Positions 42,273-49,150 of a stretch of 64,000 nt of DNA are shown in pieces. The DNA is taken from assembly GCF_006542275.1 (NCBI RefSeq), contig NZ_CP041217.1:4528501-4592500 (forward strand), given 5' to 3'. Made by a program: the position numbers and the translations under genes. How positions within the stretch are numbered: the first letter of the stretch is position 1; every line of letters starts with the position of its first letter. Origin of the DNA: Saccharibacillus brassicae (lineage in GTDB: Bacteria > Bacillota > Bacilli > Paenibacillales > Paenibacillaceae). The notes beneath the pieces were generated by a model. It was given only the letters and a program-made list of their open reading frames with translations, was not told the origin of the DNA and searched no databases.

Positions 42273-43421
42273 ATGAGGGATTTGCCGGCTTCGAATCCGG
42301 ATTGGACGCATATCATCGGAGAGCTTCGCTCGTCCGTCACGATTACGGACGCAACCGATCCGGAGCAGCCGCTTATTTTCGTCAATGAGTATTTCCTGCA
42401 GCTGACGGGATATTCGCGGGAAGAAGTGATCGGCCGCAACTGCCGCTTTTTGCAGGGGGAAGAGACCCGAAGCGAGACGGTACGGGATATTCGCGATCGA
42501 TTGTCCAAATGTTTGCCGATCCGGACGGAAATTTTGAATTACCGCAGCGACGGAACCTTGTTCTGGAACGAACTGAACATCGATCCGATCTTCGACGCCG
42601 AAGGCCGCTGCGTATTGTTCGTCGGGCTGCAGTACGACGTGACCGACCGCAAGATGCTGGAAGAGGAAGCGGCGCACGCGGCGCGTTCCGCCCACCGGCA
42701 GAGCCGGGCGTTGATGGAATTTATCGGCAAGCTCAATCATGAGATGCGCAACAACATGAACGGCATGATGGGGCTGCTCGACATCGTGCTCATGGACGAA
42801 GATCTGCCGGAAGACGTACGCGAATATTTGGAACTGGCGAAAGGCAGCGGCGATGCCCTGCTCAATATCGCCAACGACGCGCTCGATCTGGCCGGCGCGG
42901 CCGACGGGCGCATCAAGTTGGAGCGGATCGAGTTCAATCTGAGATATATTCTGGATTCGATTCTCAAAGCGCATTACTTGCGTGCCGCGGAAAAAGGGCT
43001 GGAGCTGAGTCTGTCGGTCGGCCGCGGCCTGGTCCAGCGCATCTACGGCGATCCGCACCGGCTGCGCCAAATTCTCGATAACCTGATCGGCAACGCGCTC
43101 AAGTTCACCGAACACGGCAGCGTGACGCTGTCGGCGGAAGTGCTGCCGGAGTGGACCAAGGCCGGCGAAGTGCGTATCCGCTTCACCGTGCGGGATACCG
43201 GAATCGGCATTCCGGAGAAGCATATGGACAAGCTGTTCAAAGCGTTCAGCCAGACGGACGCTTCGCACGCGCGTCTGTACGGCGGTTCCGGGTTGGGACT
43301 CAAAATTTGCGAGGAATTGGCGGGCTTGATGGGCGGAAGCATCTCTGTCGAGAGCCGCGAAGGGGAAGGCACCGCGTTCCATGCCGATCTTCCGTTCTCG
43401 ACCGAAGGCGAAGCCGAATAG
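42273..43421 (+). CDS. LOV-domain (blue-light) sensor histidine kinase
   Basis: A 382-residue soluble kinase. ATG 42273 (GGGGAGGGGA upstream) is preferred to an upstream in-frame start. Residues about 15-127 are a PAS domain of the LOV class: GRNCRFLQG contains the photoactive cysteine (C57), and the flavin contacts N89, N99 and Q120 (FVGLQYDVT) are in place. Then a helical linker, H-box FIGKLNHEMRNNMNG (H156), N-box NLIGNALKFT, G1 DTGIGI and G2 GSGLGL. No membrane segment and no receiver domain. It should bind FMN and change autophosphorylation on blue light. No response regulator is adjacent. Confidence 0.93.
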   Translation: MRDLPASNPDWTHIIGELRSSVTITDATDPEQPLIFVNEYFLQLTGYSREEVIGRNCRFLQGEETRSETVRDIRDRLSKCLPIRTEILNYRSDGTLFWNELNIDPIFDAEGRCVLFVGLQYDVTDRKMLEEEAAHAARSAHRQSRALMEFIGKLNHEMRNNMNGMMGLLDIVLMDEDLPEDVREYLELAKGSGDALLNIANDALDLAGAADGRIKLERIEFNLRYILDSILKAHYLRAAEKGLELSLSVGRGLVQRIYGDPHRLRQILDNLIGNALKFTEHGSVTLSAEVLPEWTKAGEVRIRFTVRDTGIGIPEKHMDKLFKAFSQTDASHARLYGGSGLGLKICEELAGLMGGSISVESREGEGTAFHADLPFSTEGEAE

Positions 43422-43479
43422 CGCTTGCGTCCGGTCCCGACCGCGGCATGTCGAGCCTCCCGGCCGCATAACGCCTACC

Positions 43480-43516
43480 AAAAGGAGACGGTCCTCGGGG
43501 ACCGTCTCCTTTTTTG
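43480..43516 (+). terminator. Terminator after LOV kinase
   Basis: AAAAGGAGACGGTCC (43480-43494) pairs perfectly with 43499-43513, followed by further T. Probably bidirectional with the convergent AEC gene. Confidence 0.85.
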
Positions 43517-43616
43517 CCGTTTCCGGCACTTTGCGCTTCACGGCTTCGCCCGAACCTGCCTCCAAACCGGCCGCGCCCTGGCTATTGCCGCTATTGCCGT
43601 TAGTTGACGCTCCGCT

Positions 43617-44543
43617 TCACGGAGCCGTCCAGACGAGCAGCAGCGGCAGCGCGACGAACGACGCCAGCGTCGTCCACAAAATGCAGCGCGAGACGAAATT
43701 CGGCGACGCGCCGAACTGCTCGGCGAGAATGACGGCGTTGACCGCCGTCGGCATCGAAGCCAGCACGAGCAGCACGCCGAGCAGCAGCGGCTCCGCCCCG
43801 AGCAGCAGCAGGATCAGCCAGCTCAGCAGCGGGGCCACCAGCAGCCGCAGCGCGAGGCCGGCCCGGAACGCCCGCCGCAGGTTCGGCTGCCATTCGCCGC
43901 GGACGGCTCCGATCATCTGCGCGCCGAGAATGACGAGTACGACCGGCGAATAGGCGCCCGCCAGCAGATTGACGCCGGTCTGCACGACGTCGGTCAGCTC
44001 GATCCCGGTCACGCGCAGCAGGCCGGCCAGCGCCGCCACATAGAGTGCCGGCAGCTTGAGCATCGCCCGGCCTGCCTGCTTGATCGAGAAATGCGACCGC
44101 GCCGCAAAAAATACCCCGACCGTATTGACGATAATGATCTGCATCACGACGTAGACGGCCGCTTTGTCGAGTCCGGACTGCCCGAATGCCAGCAGCACGA
44201 GCGGCAGTCCGTAATTGACGCAGTTCGTAAACGAAGCGACGAGCGTCAGGCCCGCTTTTTCCGGATCGCCGAGCTTGAGCAGACGTCCGAGCAGGATGGA
44301 CACGCCCCACATGGCCAGCAGGTTGATCAGGCTGAACGCGACCGTGATGCCGACGTCTTCGGCGGAGACGCGCGCGTTCAGCAGCGTGGTGAAGATGATC
44401 GCCGGACTGAGCAGGTACAGCGACAGCACAGACAGCGGCTTGGTGTCGAGTCCGCGGAATCGCCGCAGCAAAATGCCGGCGATCACGGGCAGAGACAGCG
44501 GCAGAAAAACGTGATACATCGTAACGAAAACGGACAGCAGCAT
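43617..44543 (-). CDS. AEC (auxin efflux carrier) family transporter
   Basis: A 308-residue membrane protein with about ten hydrophobic segments in two halves: VFLPLSLPVIAGILLRR, LSPAIIFTTLLNARV, ASFTNCVNYGLPLVLLAFGQSGL (the conserved NxxxxGxP motif), then SPVVLVILGAQMIG and VLLVLASMPTAVNAVILAEQFG. AEC permeases move organic acids or related anions across the membrane. ATG 44543 has GAAGGAAGG upstream. It is convergent with the LOV kinase. Substrate unknown. Confidence 0.92.
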   Translation of the reverse strand: MLLSVFVTMYHVFLPLSLPVIAGILLRRFRGLDTKPLSVLSLYLLSPAIIFTTLLNARVSAEDVGITVAFSLINLLAMWGVSILLGRLLKLGDPEKAGLTLVASFTNCVNYGLPLVLLAFGQSGLDKAAVYVVMQIIIVNTVGVFFAARSHFSIKQAGRAMLKLPALYVAALAGLLRVTGIELTDVVQTGVNLLAGAYSPVVLVILGAQMIGAVRGEWQPNLRRAFRAGLALRLLVAPLLSWLILLLLGAEPLLLGVLLVLASMPTAVNAVILAEQFGASPNFVSRCILWTTLASFVALPLLLVWTAP

Positions 44544-44699
44544 AAGAACCTTCCTTCGCCTGCCGGCGCTGTGCGGCCGCTTGCGCGGCGGGCCGGACGC
44601 GCCGACCGCGCCGACCGCGCTGAAGCGACCGAAGCCCCGCGTGATAAACCCACTTTATCGCAGCGGGGCGGGTCCGTCCAATACGGCGTGCCTATACGC

Positions 44700-45011
44700 T
44701 TATAGGCGCCGGCGTTCCACGAAGCGTTCGAGCTGATCCAGCAGCCCTTCCCGCCGCAGAATCTCCGCCTGTCTCGGACCGATCAGGTCAAAGTGCGGAT
44801 AACGTTCGCGGCGGTGGATATGGGCGGGGCTGAGTCCGTTGTCGACGCACCAGCGCGCCAGCCGGTCGAGATCGGAGCAGCCGACCTTGGTGACGGAGGT
44901 GACGCCGGGAAAACGCGGATGCAGCCAAAAATGGGTCAAATAGGCGATCTCTCCGCGTTCCACCGCTTCTTTCCAGCGCGTCAGCTCTTGTCTGTCGATT
45001 CCGAATGCCAT
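44700..45011 (-). CDS. Hypothetical protein, 103 aa
   Basis: I do not firmly recognise it. ATG 45011 with AAAAGAGGG upstream is preferred to an in-frame start at 45104. The product is a compact cytoplasmic domain: FGIDRQELTRWKEAVERGEIAYLTHFWLHPRFPGVTSVTKVGCSDLDRLARWCVDNGL followed by HIHRRERYPHFDLIGPRQAEILRREG. The Trp/His pattern looks like a conserved Bacillota family. It lies 157 bases upstream of the AEC gene on the same strand. Confidence 0.75.
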   Translation of the reverse strand: MAFGIDRQELTRWKEAVERGEIAYLTHFWLHPRFPGVTSVTKVGCSDLDRLARWCVDNGLSPAHIHRRERYPHFDLIGPRQAEILRREGLLDQLERFVERRRL

Positions 45012-45212
45012 AGTTTCCCTCTTTTCTTCAAACGTTTCCTCATTATAACAGCGAAGCGCCGCACTGAGCCAATCCGGCCGTGCATGGGCTTGTCCGGCAG
45101 GCATTTACCGAGTAAACTGAAGACAGTTTGATGATAGCGTATCCAAAAACAGACGGACATCGGCTGCGGCAGAAACGAAGCGGCGGAGAGTGCGGGGAGG
45201 AGACTTACGGAA

Positions 45213-46205
45213 ATGCGGAATACGGAAGTGGACGTGGTCACGCTCGGAGAAAGCATGATTTTGTTTCAGTCGTACAATCAGGGGGCGCTGCAGTACGAGC
45301 CGCTGTTCACCAAGTCGCTGGCGGGCGCGGAATCGAACGTGGCGATCGGTCTGTCGAGGCTGGGCAAAAAAGTGCGCTGGATCGGCCGGCTCGGCAGCGA
45401 TCCGTTCGGCGACCTCGTCTTGAGCACGCTGTCCGGACAGGGTGTGGACGTCTCGCATGCCGTGCGCGACGAAGAAGCGCCGACAGCCGTCTATTTCAAA
45501 GATTTCAAGCGGTACGGCGATCCCGCGGTCTACTATTATCGCAAAGGCTCGGCGGCCAGCCGGCTGTCTCCGGACATGGTGGACGACGCGTGGCTGGAAG
45601 GCGCGGGACATCTGCATGTGACCGGGATTACGCCGGCGCTCGGACCGGACACGGCCGAAGCGACGCGGCTGTTGATGCAGCGGGCGCGGGCGCTGGGGCT
45701 GACGGTCTCGTTCGATCCGAATTTGCGCCGCAAGCTGTGGAGCGAAGACTTGGCGCGCAAAACGCTGCTGTCGCTTATTCCGCTGTGCGATATTTTCATG
45801 CCGGGCGACGAGGAAGCGGAATTCCTGCTCGGCCCGAAAGAGATCGAAGAGTACGGCCGGGCTTTCCTCGACATGGGACCCAAGCTTGTCGCGATGAAGC
45901 TGGGCGCGGAAGGTTCGATCGGATTTGCGGGGCAAGCGGTCGTGCGCGCGGAACCGTTCCCGGTCGACCGGCTGATCGACACGGTCGGCGCGGGCGACGC
46001 GTTCGCTTCCGGCCTGCTGTCCGTATTATTGGAGCACCGGAGCGAGCTTGCGGACGGCCTCGGCGAAAAGCCGCTGCATGAAGCGCTGCGGCGGGCGAAC
46101 CTGCTCGGCTCGATGGCGACGCAGTTCAAGGGAGACTGGGAAGGACTGCCGACGCTTGCGGAGGTGCACGGCATTCAGGGCGGACACAAGCACGTGACGC
46201 GTTAA
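45213..46205 (+). CDS. PfkB-family sugar kinase (2-keto-3-deoxygluconate kinase-like)
   Basis: A 330-residue ribokinase-fold kinase. N-terminal substrate side: VVTLGESMILFQ, GAESNVAIGLSRLGKKVRWIGRLGSDPFGD; C-terminal side: VSFDPNLRRKLW, a central MKLGAEGSIGF, and the PfkB signature DTVGAGDAFASGLL carrying the catalytic aspartate and anion hole. The DPNLRRKLW and R/Y residues in VYFKDF resemble KdgK enzymes of pectin/uronate catabolism, but other 2-keto sugars are possible. ATG 45213 has GGGGAGGAG upstream. The epimerase-like gene follows after 141 bases. Confidence 0.9.
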   Translation: MRNTEVDVVTLGESMILFQSYNQGALQYEPLFTKSLAGAESNVAIGLSRLGKKVRWIGRLGSDPFGDLVLSTLSGQGVDVSHAVRDEEAPTAVYFKDFKRYGDPAVYYYRKGSAASRLSPDMVDDAWLEGAGHLHVTGITPALGPDTAEATRLLMQRARALGLTVSFDPNLRRKLWSEDLARKTLLSLIPLCDIFMPGDEEAEFLLGPKEIEEYGRAFLDMGPKLVAMKLGAEGSIGFAGQAVVRAEPFPVDRLIDTVGAGDAFASGLLSVLLEHRSELADGLGEKPLHEALRRANLLGSMATQFKGDWEGLPTLAEVHGIQGGHKHVTR

Positions 46206-46346
46206 GTCCGCCGGAGGTTTTATTTGCCGCCGATTTGCTTTATGCGCAGGAGCGGTTATGCTGAATCATGGAACCGGCGCCGGCGTTTGCGAACAGGCAG
46301 CGGGCCGGCTGCCGACAATCGACGGACAAACAGGAGGACTTACATC

Positions 46347-47231
46347 ATGGCGCAAGACGTACTGGTACTGGGAGGCACGCGTTTTTTCGGCAAAATTCTG
46401 GTGGAAAAGCTGCTGGAGGCGGGGCATGCGGTCACGATTCTGACGCGCGGCACGACGCCGGACCCTTTCGGTGAACGGGTGACGCGTATCCGGGCGGATC
46501 GCACGGACGAAGCCGCTTTGGCAGCGGCCGCGGAAGGCCGGCATTGGGACGTCGTCTACGACAACATCTGCTACGATGCCAACGAAGCCCGGGCGGCGAT
46601 ACGGGTCTTTACCGGCAAAATCGGCCGTTATGTGCTGACGTCCAGTCTGAGCGTGTACGAAGCGGGTTCGGCGGACATGAAGGAAGAACTCGTGGACACG
46701 GCCGCTTTGGCAGTCCCGGCAGGTCCGGTGGACAAAGTGCCTTACGGCGAAGGCAAAGCGCAGGCGGAAGCCGTCTTTTTCCGTGAAGCGCCGTTTCCCG
46801 CGGCTGCGGCGCGCTTCCCGATCGTGCTCGGCCCGAACGACTATACGAAGCGTCTGCAGTTTCATGTGGACCGGATCAAAAGCGGCGTGTCGTTCGTGAT
46901 GCCCAATACGGAGGCCCGCATCTGCTTTATCCATGAAGAAGAAGCGGCGGACTTCCTGCTGTGGCTGGGCGGGATCGAGGCGGTCGGACCGTTCAACGCG
47001 GCTTCGGCCGGCAAGCCCAAGCTGCGCCAGGTACTGGGCGCGATCGACCGGGAGACGGGCGGCCAGGCGATCGTTCTTCCGGAAGGCCCGGACAGCGAAG
47101 GCTCGCCGTTCGGCATTCCCGACCACTGGGCGATGGATACGTCCCGCGCCGAAGAAGCCGGATTCAAGTTCCGGGAGCTGGACGACTGGCTGCCGGGTCT
47201 GGTGCGGGAGCTGGCGGGCCGGCAGAACTGA
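46347..47231 (+). CDS. NAD-dependent epimerase/dehydratase family protein
   Basis: A 294-residue extended-SDR protein. The Rossmann turn is VLGGTRFFGKILVEKLLEAGH (GGTRFFG in place of GGAGFIG), followed by DNICYD, TSSLSVYE and a YGEGKAQAE motif that supplies the Y-x-x-x-K pair. This resembles the chloroplast-RNA-binding/isoflavone-reductase-like branch. ATG 46347 with AGGAGG upstream is chosen; earlier in-frame starts add a poorly coding tail. It is followed by a strong terminator. Substrate unknown. Confidence 0.88.
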   Translation: MAQDVLVLGGTRFFGKILVEKLLEAGHAVTILTRGTTPDPFGERVTRIRADRTDEAALAAAAEGRHWDVVYDNICYDANEARAAIRVFTGKIGRYVLTSSLSVYEAGSADMKEELVDTAALAVPAGPVDKVPYGEGKAQAEAVFFREAPFPAAAARFPIVLGPNDYTKRLQFHVDRIKSGVSFVMPNTEARICFIHEEEAADFLLWLGGIEAVGPFNAASAGKPKLRQVLGAIDRETGGQAIVLPEGPDSEGSPFGIPDHWAMDTSRAEEAGFKFRELDDWLPGLVRELAGRQN

Positions 47232-47297
47232 TTGCTGCGCTGAGCCTTGACTTGAAGCTGTGAGACCTTTTTGCATCGAAAAGACAGCCCGAAACGG

Positions 47298-47343
47298 AAA
47301 ACGACGACAGCTGAAGCTTGCTTCAGCCGTCGTCGTTTTTTTT
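47298..47343 (+). terminator. Terminator between epimerase-like gene and nasA
   Basis: AAAACGACGAC plus GCTGAAGC pair with GCTTCAGC plus GTCGTCGTTTT, with T8 after the stem. It separates two convergent genes. Confidence 0.8.
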
Positions 47344-47430
47344 GCGTTCAACAAGACGTTTGCGTTCAACAAGACGTTTGCGTTCAACAAGACGTTTGCG
47401 TTCAAGAAGGAATTTGCGTTCAACGAGGAG
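47341..47430. repeat. Five tandem 18-bp repeats
   Basis: TTTGCGTTCAACAAGACG occurs three times exactly (47341-47394), followed by two diverged copies to 47430. The unit is a multiple of three, so it stays open in several frames (FAFNKT), but there is no start with a ribosome site. It lies between the terminator and the nasA stop. Confidence 0.85.
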
Positions 47431-47457
47431 AAGCGGCCGATACCGCAGCGGCGCCGA

Positions 47458-48711
47458 TCAGGAATTCAGCTGCCCGGAATTGCCGGACGAAGCCGGAGCG
47501 GCAGCGGCAAGCCCGCCTGCGGCCGCCCAGGTCGTGCGCCATCTCAGCTGGATGACGACCAGCAGGACGAGAGCCAGCAGCGCGACGCCGCTGAGACAGA
47601 CGAATCCCGGCGTGTAGCTGCCCGTCATCTGATACAGCTTGCCGAGCAGCATCGGCAGCGCGTAGCCGCCCAGGCCGCCGGCCGCGCCCACGATGCCGGT
47701 CATCAGACCCAATTCGCTGCCGAAGCGCTGCGGAACGAGCTGGAACACCGCTCCGTTGCCGGCGCCGAGGCACATCATGCCGGCAAACAGAAGCAGGACG
47801 ACGGCTGCCAGAGGCGGCATGGAAGCGACGAGCGCAAGCATCAGGCCGGCTCCGCCGAACAGGATCGTCAGCATGCGGATTCCGCCGATCCGGTCGGACA
47901 GGAAGCCGCCCAGAGGCCGGAAAAAGCTGCCCGCGATGACGCAGATCGTCGTGAAGTCGGCGGCCCGGACCGCGGATAGACCGTACTGGGCATTGAAGAA
48001 GATCGTCAAATAGTTGGAGAGGCCGACGAACCCGCCGAAAGTCACCGCATAGAACAGGCAGAACACCCAGGCATCGCCTTGACGCAGAACGGAAGCGTAA
48101 TGCGACAGCTTTTTGGGAGCGGGACGGTTCGGGCTGTTTCGGGCAAACAGGGTGAAAATGACGAACACGACGGCGATCGGAATGATCGCCAGGCCGAACA
48201 CGATTTCCCAACTGCCGAAATGCTGCGCGATCCGGTTCGCGAACAAGGTGGAGAGCACGGTGCCGCTGTTGCCCGCACCCGCAATCCCCATCGCGAGGCC
48301 CTGGTGTTCTTTGGGATACCACTGCCCGGCGAGAGGGAGAGCTGCCGCGAACGAAGCGCCGGCGATGCCGAGAAGAAGGGCGACCACGTAGAGCTGTTCA
48401 AGCGACTGGACGAACTGCCAGCCGATCACGAGGGGAACGAGCGTGAGCAGCATGCCGATCTGGCCGGTCAGTTTGGGGCCGATATAATCGGTGAGCGCTC
48501 CGAGCACGAGCCGGAGAATCGAGCCGCCGAGAATCGGGAGGGCGACCAGCTGCGCTTTTTGCAGCGGGTCCATCGGATAGTCGGCCGCGATGACGACAGC
48601 CAGCGGCCCGATCATCACCCACACCATAAAGCTCATGTCGAAGTACAAAAAGGCGCTCAACAAACTCGGGGTGTGGCCGCTTTTCCAAAAACTCTTTTTT
48701 GCGTTTTCCAT
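47458..48711 (-). CDS. nasA: Nitrate/nitrite transporter (NarK/NasA family)
   Basis: A 417-residue MFS transporter with 12 membrane segments. Both nitrate-signature regions are present: GIAGAGNSGTVLSTLFANRIA in the first half and GAGNGAVFQLVPQRFG in the second. The conserved arginine regions of the binding site are in GGSILRLVLGALTDYIG and AGSFFRPLGGFLSDRIGG. The C-terminal 15 residues are low-complexity. ATG 48711 has GAGGAG upstream. It imports nitrate for the divergent nasB-nasC reductase. Its leader carries a predicted ANTAR-type antiterminator and terminator. Confidence 0.93.
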   Translation of the reverse strand: MENAKKSFWKSGHTPSLLSAFLYFDMSFMVWVMIGPLAVVIAADYPMDPLQKAQLVALPILGGSILRLVLGALTDYIGPKLTGQIGMLLTLVPLVIGWQFVQSLEQLYVVALLLGIAGASFAAALPLAGQWYPKEHQGLAMGIAGAGNSGTVLSTLFANRIAQHFGSWEIVFGLAIIPIAVVFVIFTLFARNSPNRPAPKKLSHYASVLRQGDAWVFCLFYAVTFGGFVGLSNYLTIFFNAQYGLSAVRAADFTTICVIAGSFFRPLGGFLSDRIGGIRMLTILFGGAGLMLALVASMPPLAAVVLLLFAGMMCLGAGNGAVFQLVPQRFGSELGLMTGIVGAAGGLGGYALPMLLGKLYQMTGSYTPGFVCLSGVALLALVLLVVIQLRWRTTWAAAGGLAAAAPASSGNSGQLNS

Positions 48712-48759
48712 TTCGTCTCATCTCCTCGCAGATCGGTTGAAAAAGCCGGAAAATCCGAA

Positions 48760-48838
48760 AAGGCCGCAGCTCGTTCTATGAAGAAAGAACGAACCGCGGC
48801 CTCATTGCCGGATGCAGACCTCACAGCGTTGTGCGGCC
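48760..48838 (-). promoter_or_regulatory. Predicted ANTAR-type antiterminator/terminator leader of nasA
   Basis: On the minus strand: hairpin P1 with arms GGCCGCAC (48838-48831) and GTGAGGTC (48824-48817), one G/A mismatch, around hexaloop AACGCT; a 6-base linker; hairpin P2 CGGC/GCCG (48810-48807, 48800-48797) around hexaloop AATGAG. Both loops have A at position 1 and G at 4. The 3' arm of P2 lies inside the 5' arm of a 17-bp terminator stem (48802-48786 with 48777-48761) followed by TTTTCGGATTTT. The terminator stem is complete only as minus-strand RNA, because two of its pairs are G-U. Confidence 0.7.
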
Positions 48839-48851
48839 TTTGACTACGCAA

Positions 48852-48880
48852 AGTATAAAAATTTAAAGGTTTTGTGTCAA
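48852..48880 (-). promoter_or_regulatory. nasA promoter (sigma-A)
   Basis: On the minus strand TTGACA (48880-48875), 17-bp spacer and TATACT (48857-48852), start near 48845, so the leader to the ATG is about 135 bases. Confidence 0.75.
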
Positions 48881-48891
48881 TATAATTTACT
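48875..48891. promoter_or_regulatory. Candidate GlnR/TnrA box 1
   Basis: TGTCAATATAATTTACT matches the nitrogen-regulator consensus TGTNAN7TNACA with one mismatch (last base). It overlaps the nasA -35 element. Confidence 0.45.
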
Positions 48892-48937
48892 CAAAAAGTT
48901 TAAAAATCATAAAAAAACGGATTTATCGTACTTTTAA

Positions 48938-48954
48938 CGTTAGGTATAGTTACA
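48938..48954. promoter_or_regulatory. Candidate GlnR/TnrA box 2 and nasB -10 region
   Basis: CGTTAGGTATAGTTACA matches TGTNAN7TNACA except for the first base. The TATAGT inside it (48945-48950) is the best -10 candidate for nasB; its -35 (TTTATC region) is poor, suggesting regulator-dependent transcription. Confidence 0.45.
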
Positions 48955-49002
48955 TAATGATTGACTTCGACGTATCGTTCCCCTACTCTATGAATAGCTA
49001 TT

Positions 49003-49080
49003 CGGTACAATGGCGTACCGCTTTGCATCGGCAGCGCAGCCTATTTTTCTTTCCGCCATGGAAAGAAGATAGGCTTTTTG
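49003..49080 (+). promoter_or_regulatory. Predicted ANTAR-type antiterminator/terminator leader of nasB
   Basis: Hairpin P1 has perfect 6-bp arms CGGTAC (49003-49008) and GTACCG (49015-49020) around hexaloop AATGGC. A 6-base linker leads to hairpin P2, arms ATCGGC (49027-49032) and GCCTAT (49039-49044) with one mismatch, hexaloop AGCGCA. Both loops have A1 and G4. The 3' arm of P2 is part of the 5' arm of an intrinsic terminator (49038-49054 with 49060-49075) followed by T4GTGTCT6, 70 bases before nasB. It mirrors the nasA leader on the other strand. Confidence 0.7.
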
Positions 49081-49150
49081 TGTCTTTTTTTCCAAATCGA
49101 AAGCATGCAAAAAAACGAGAAACGAAAAGCGAGAAAGGACTGAGGCGGAC

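Noticed and set aside
47260..47979. Plus-strand open frame through the 18-bp repeats into nasA
   Set aside because: It starts in a terminator, lacks a ribosome site and runs antisense to nasA.
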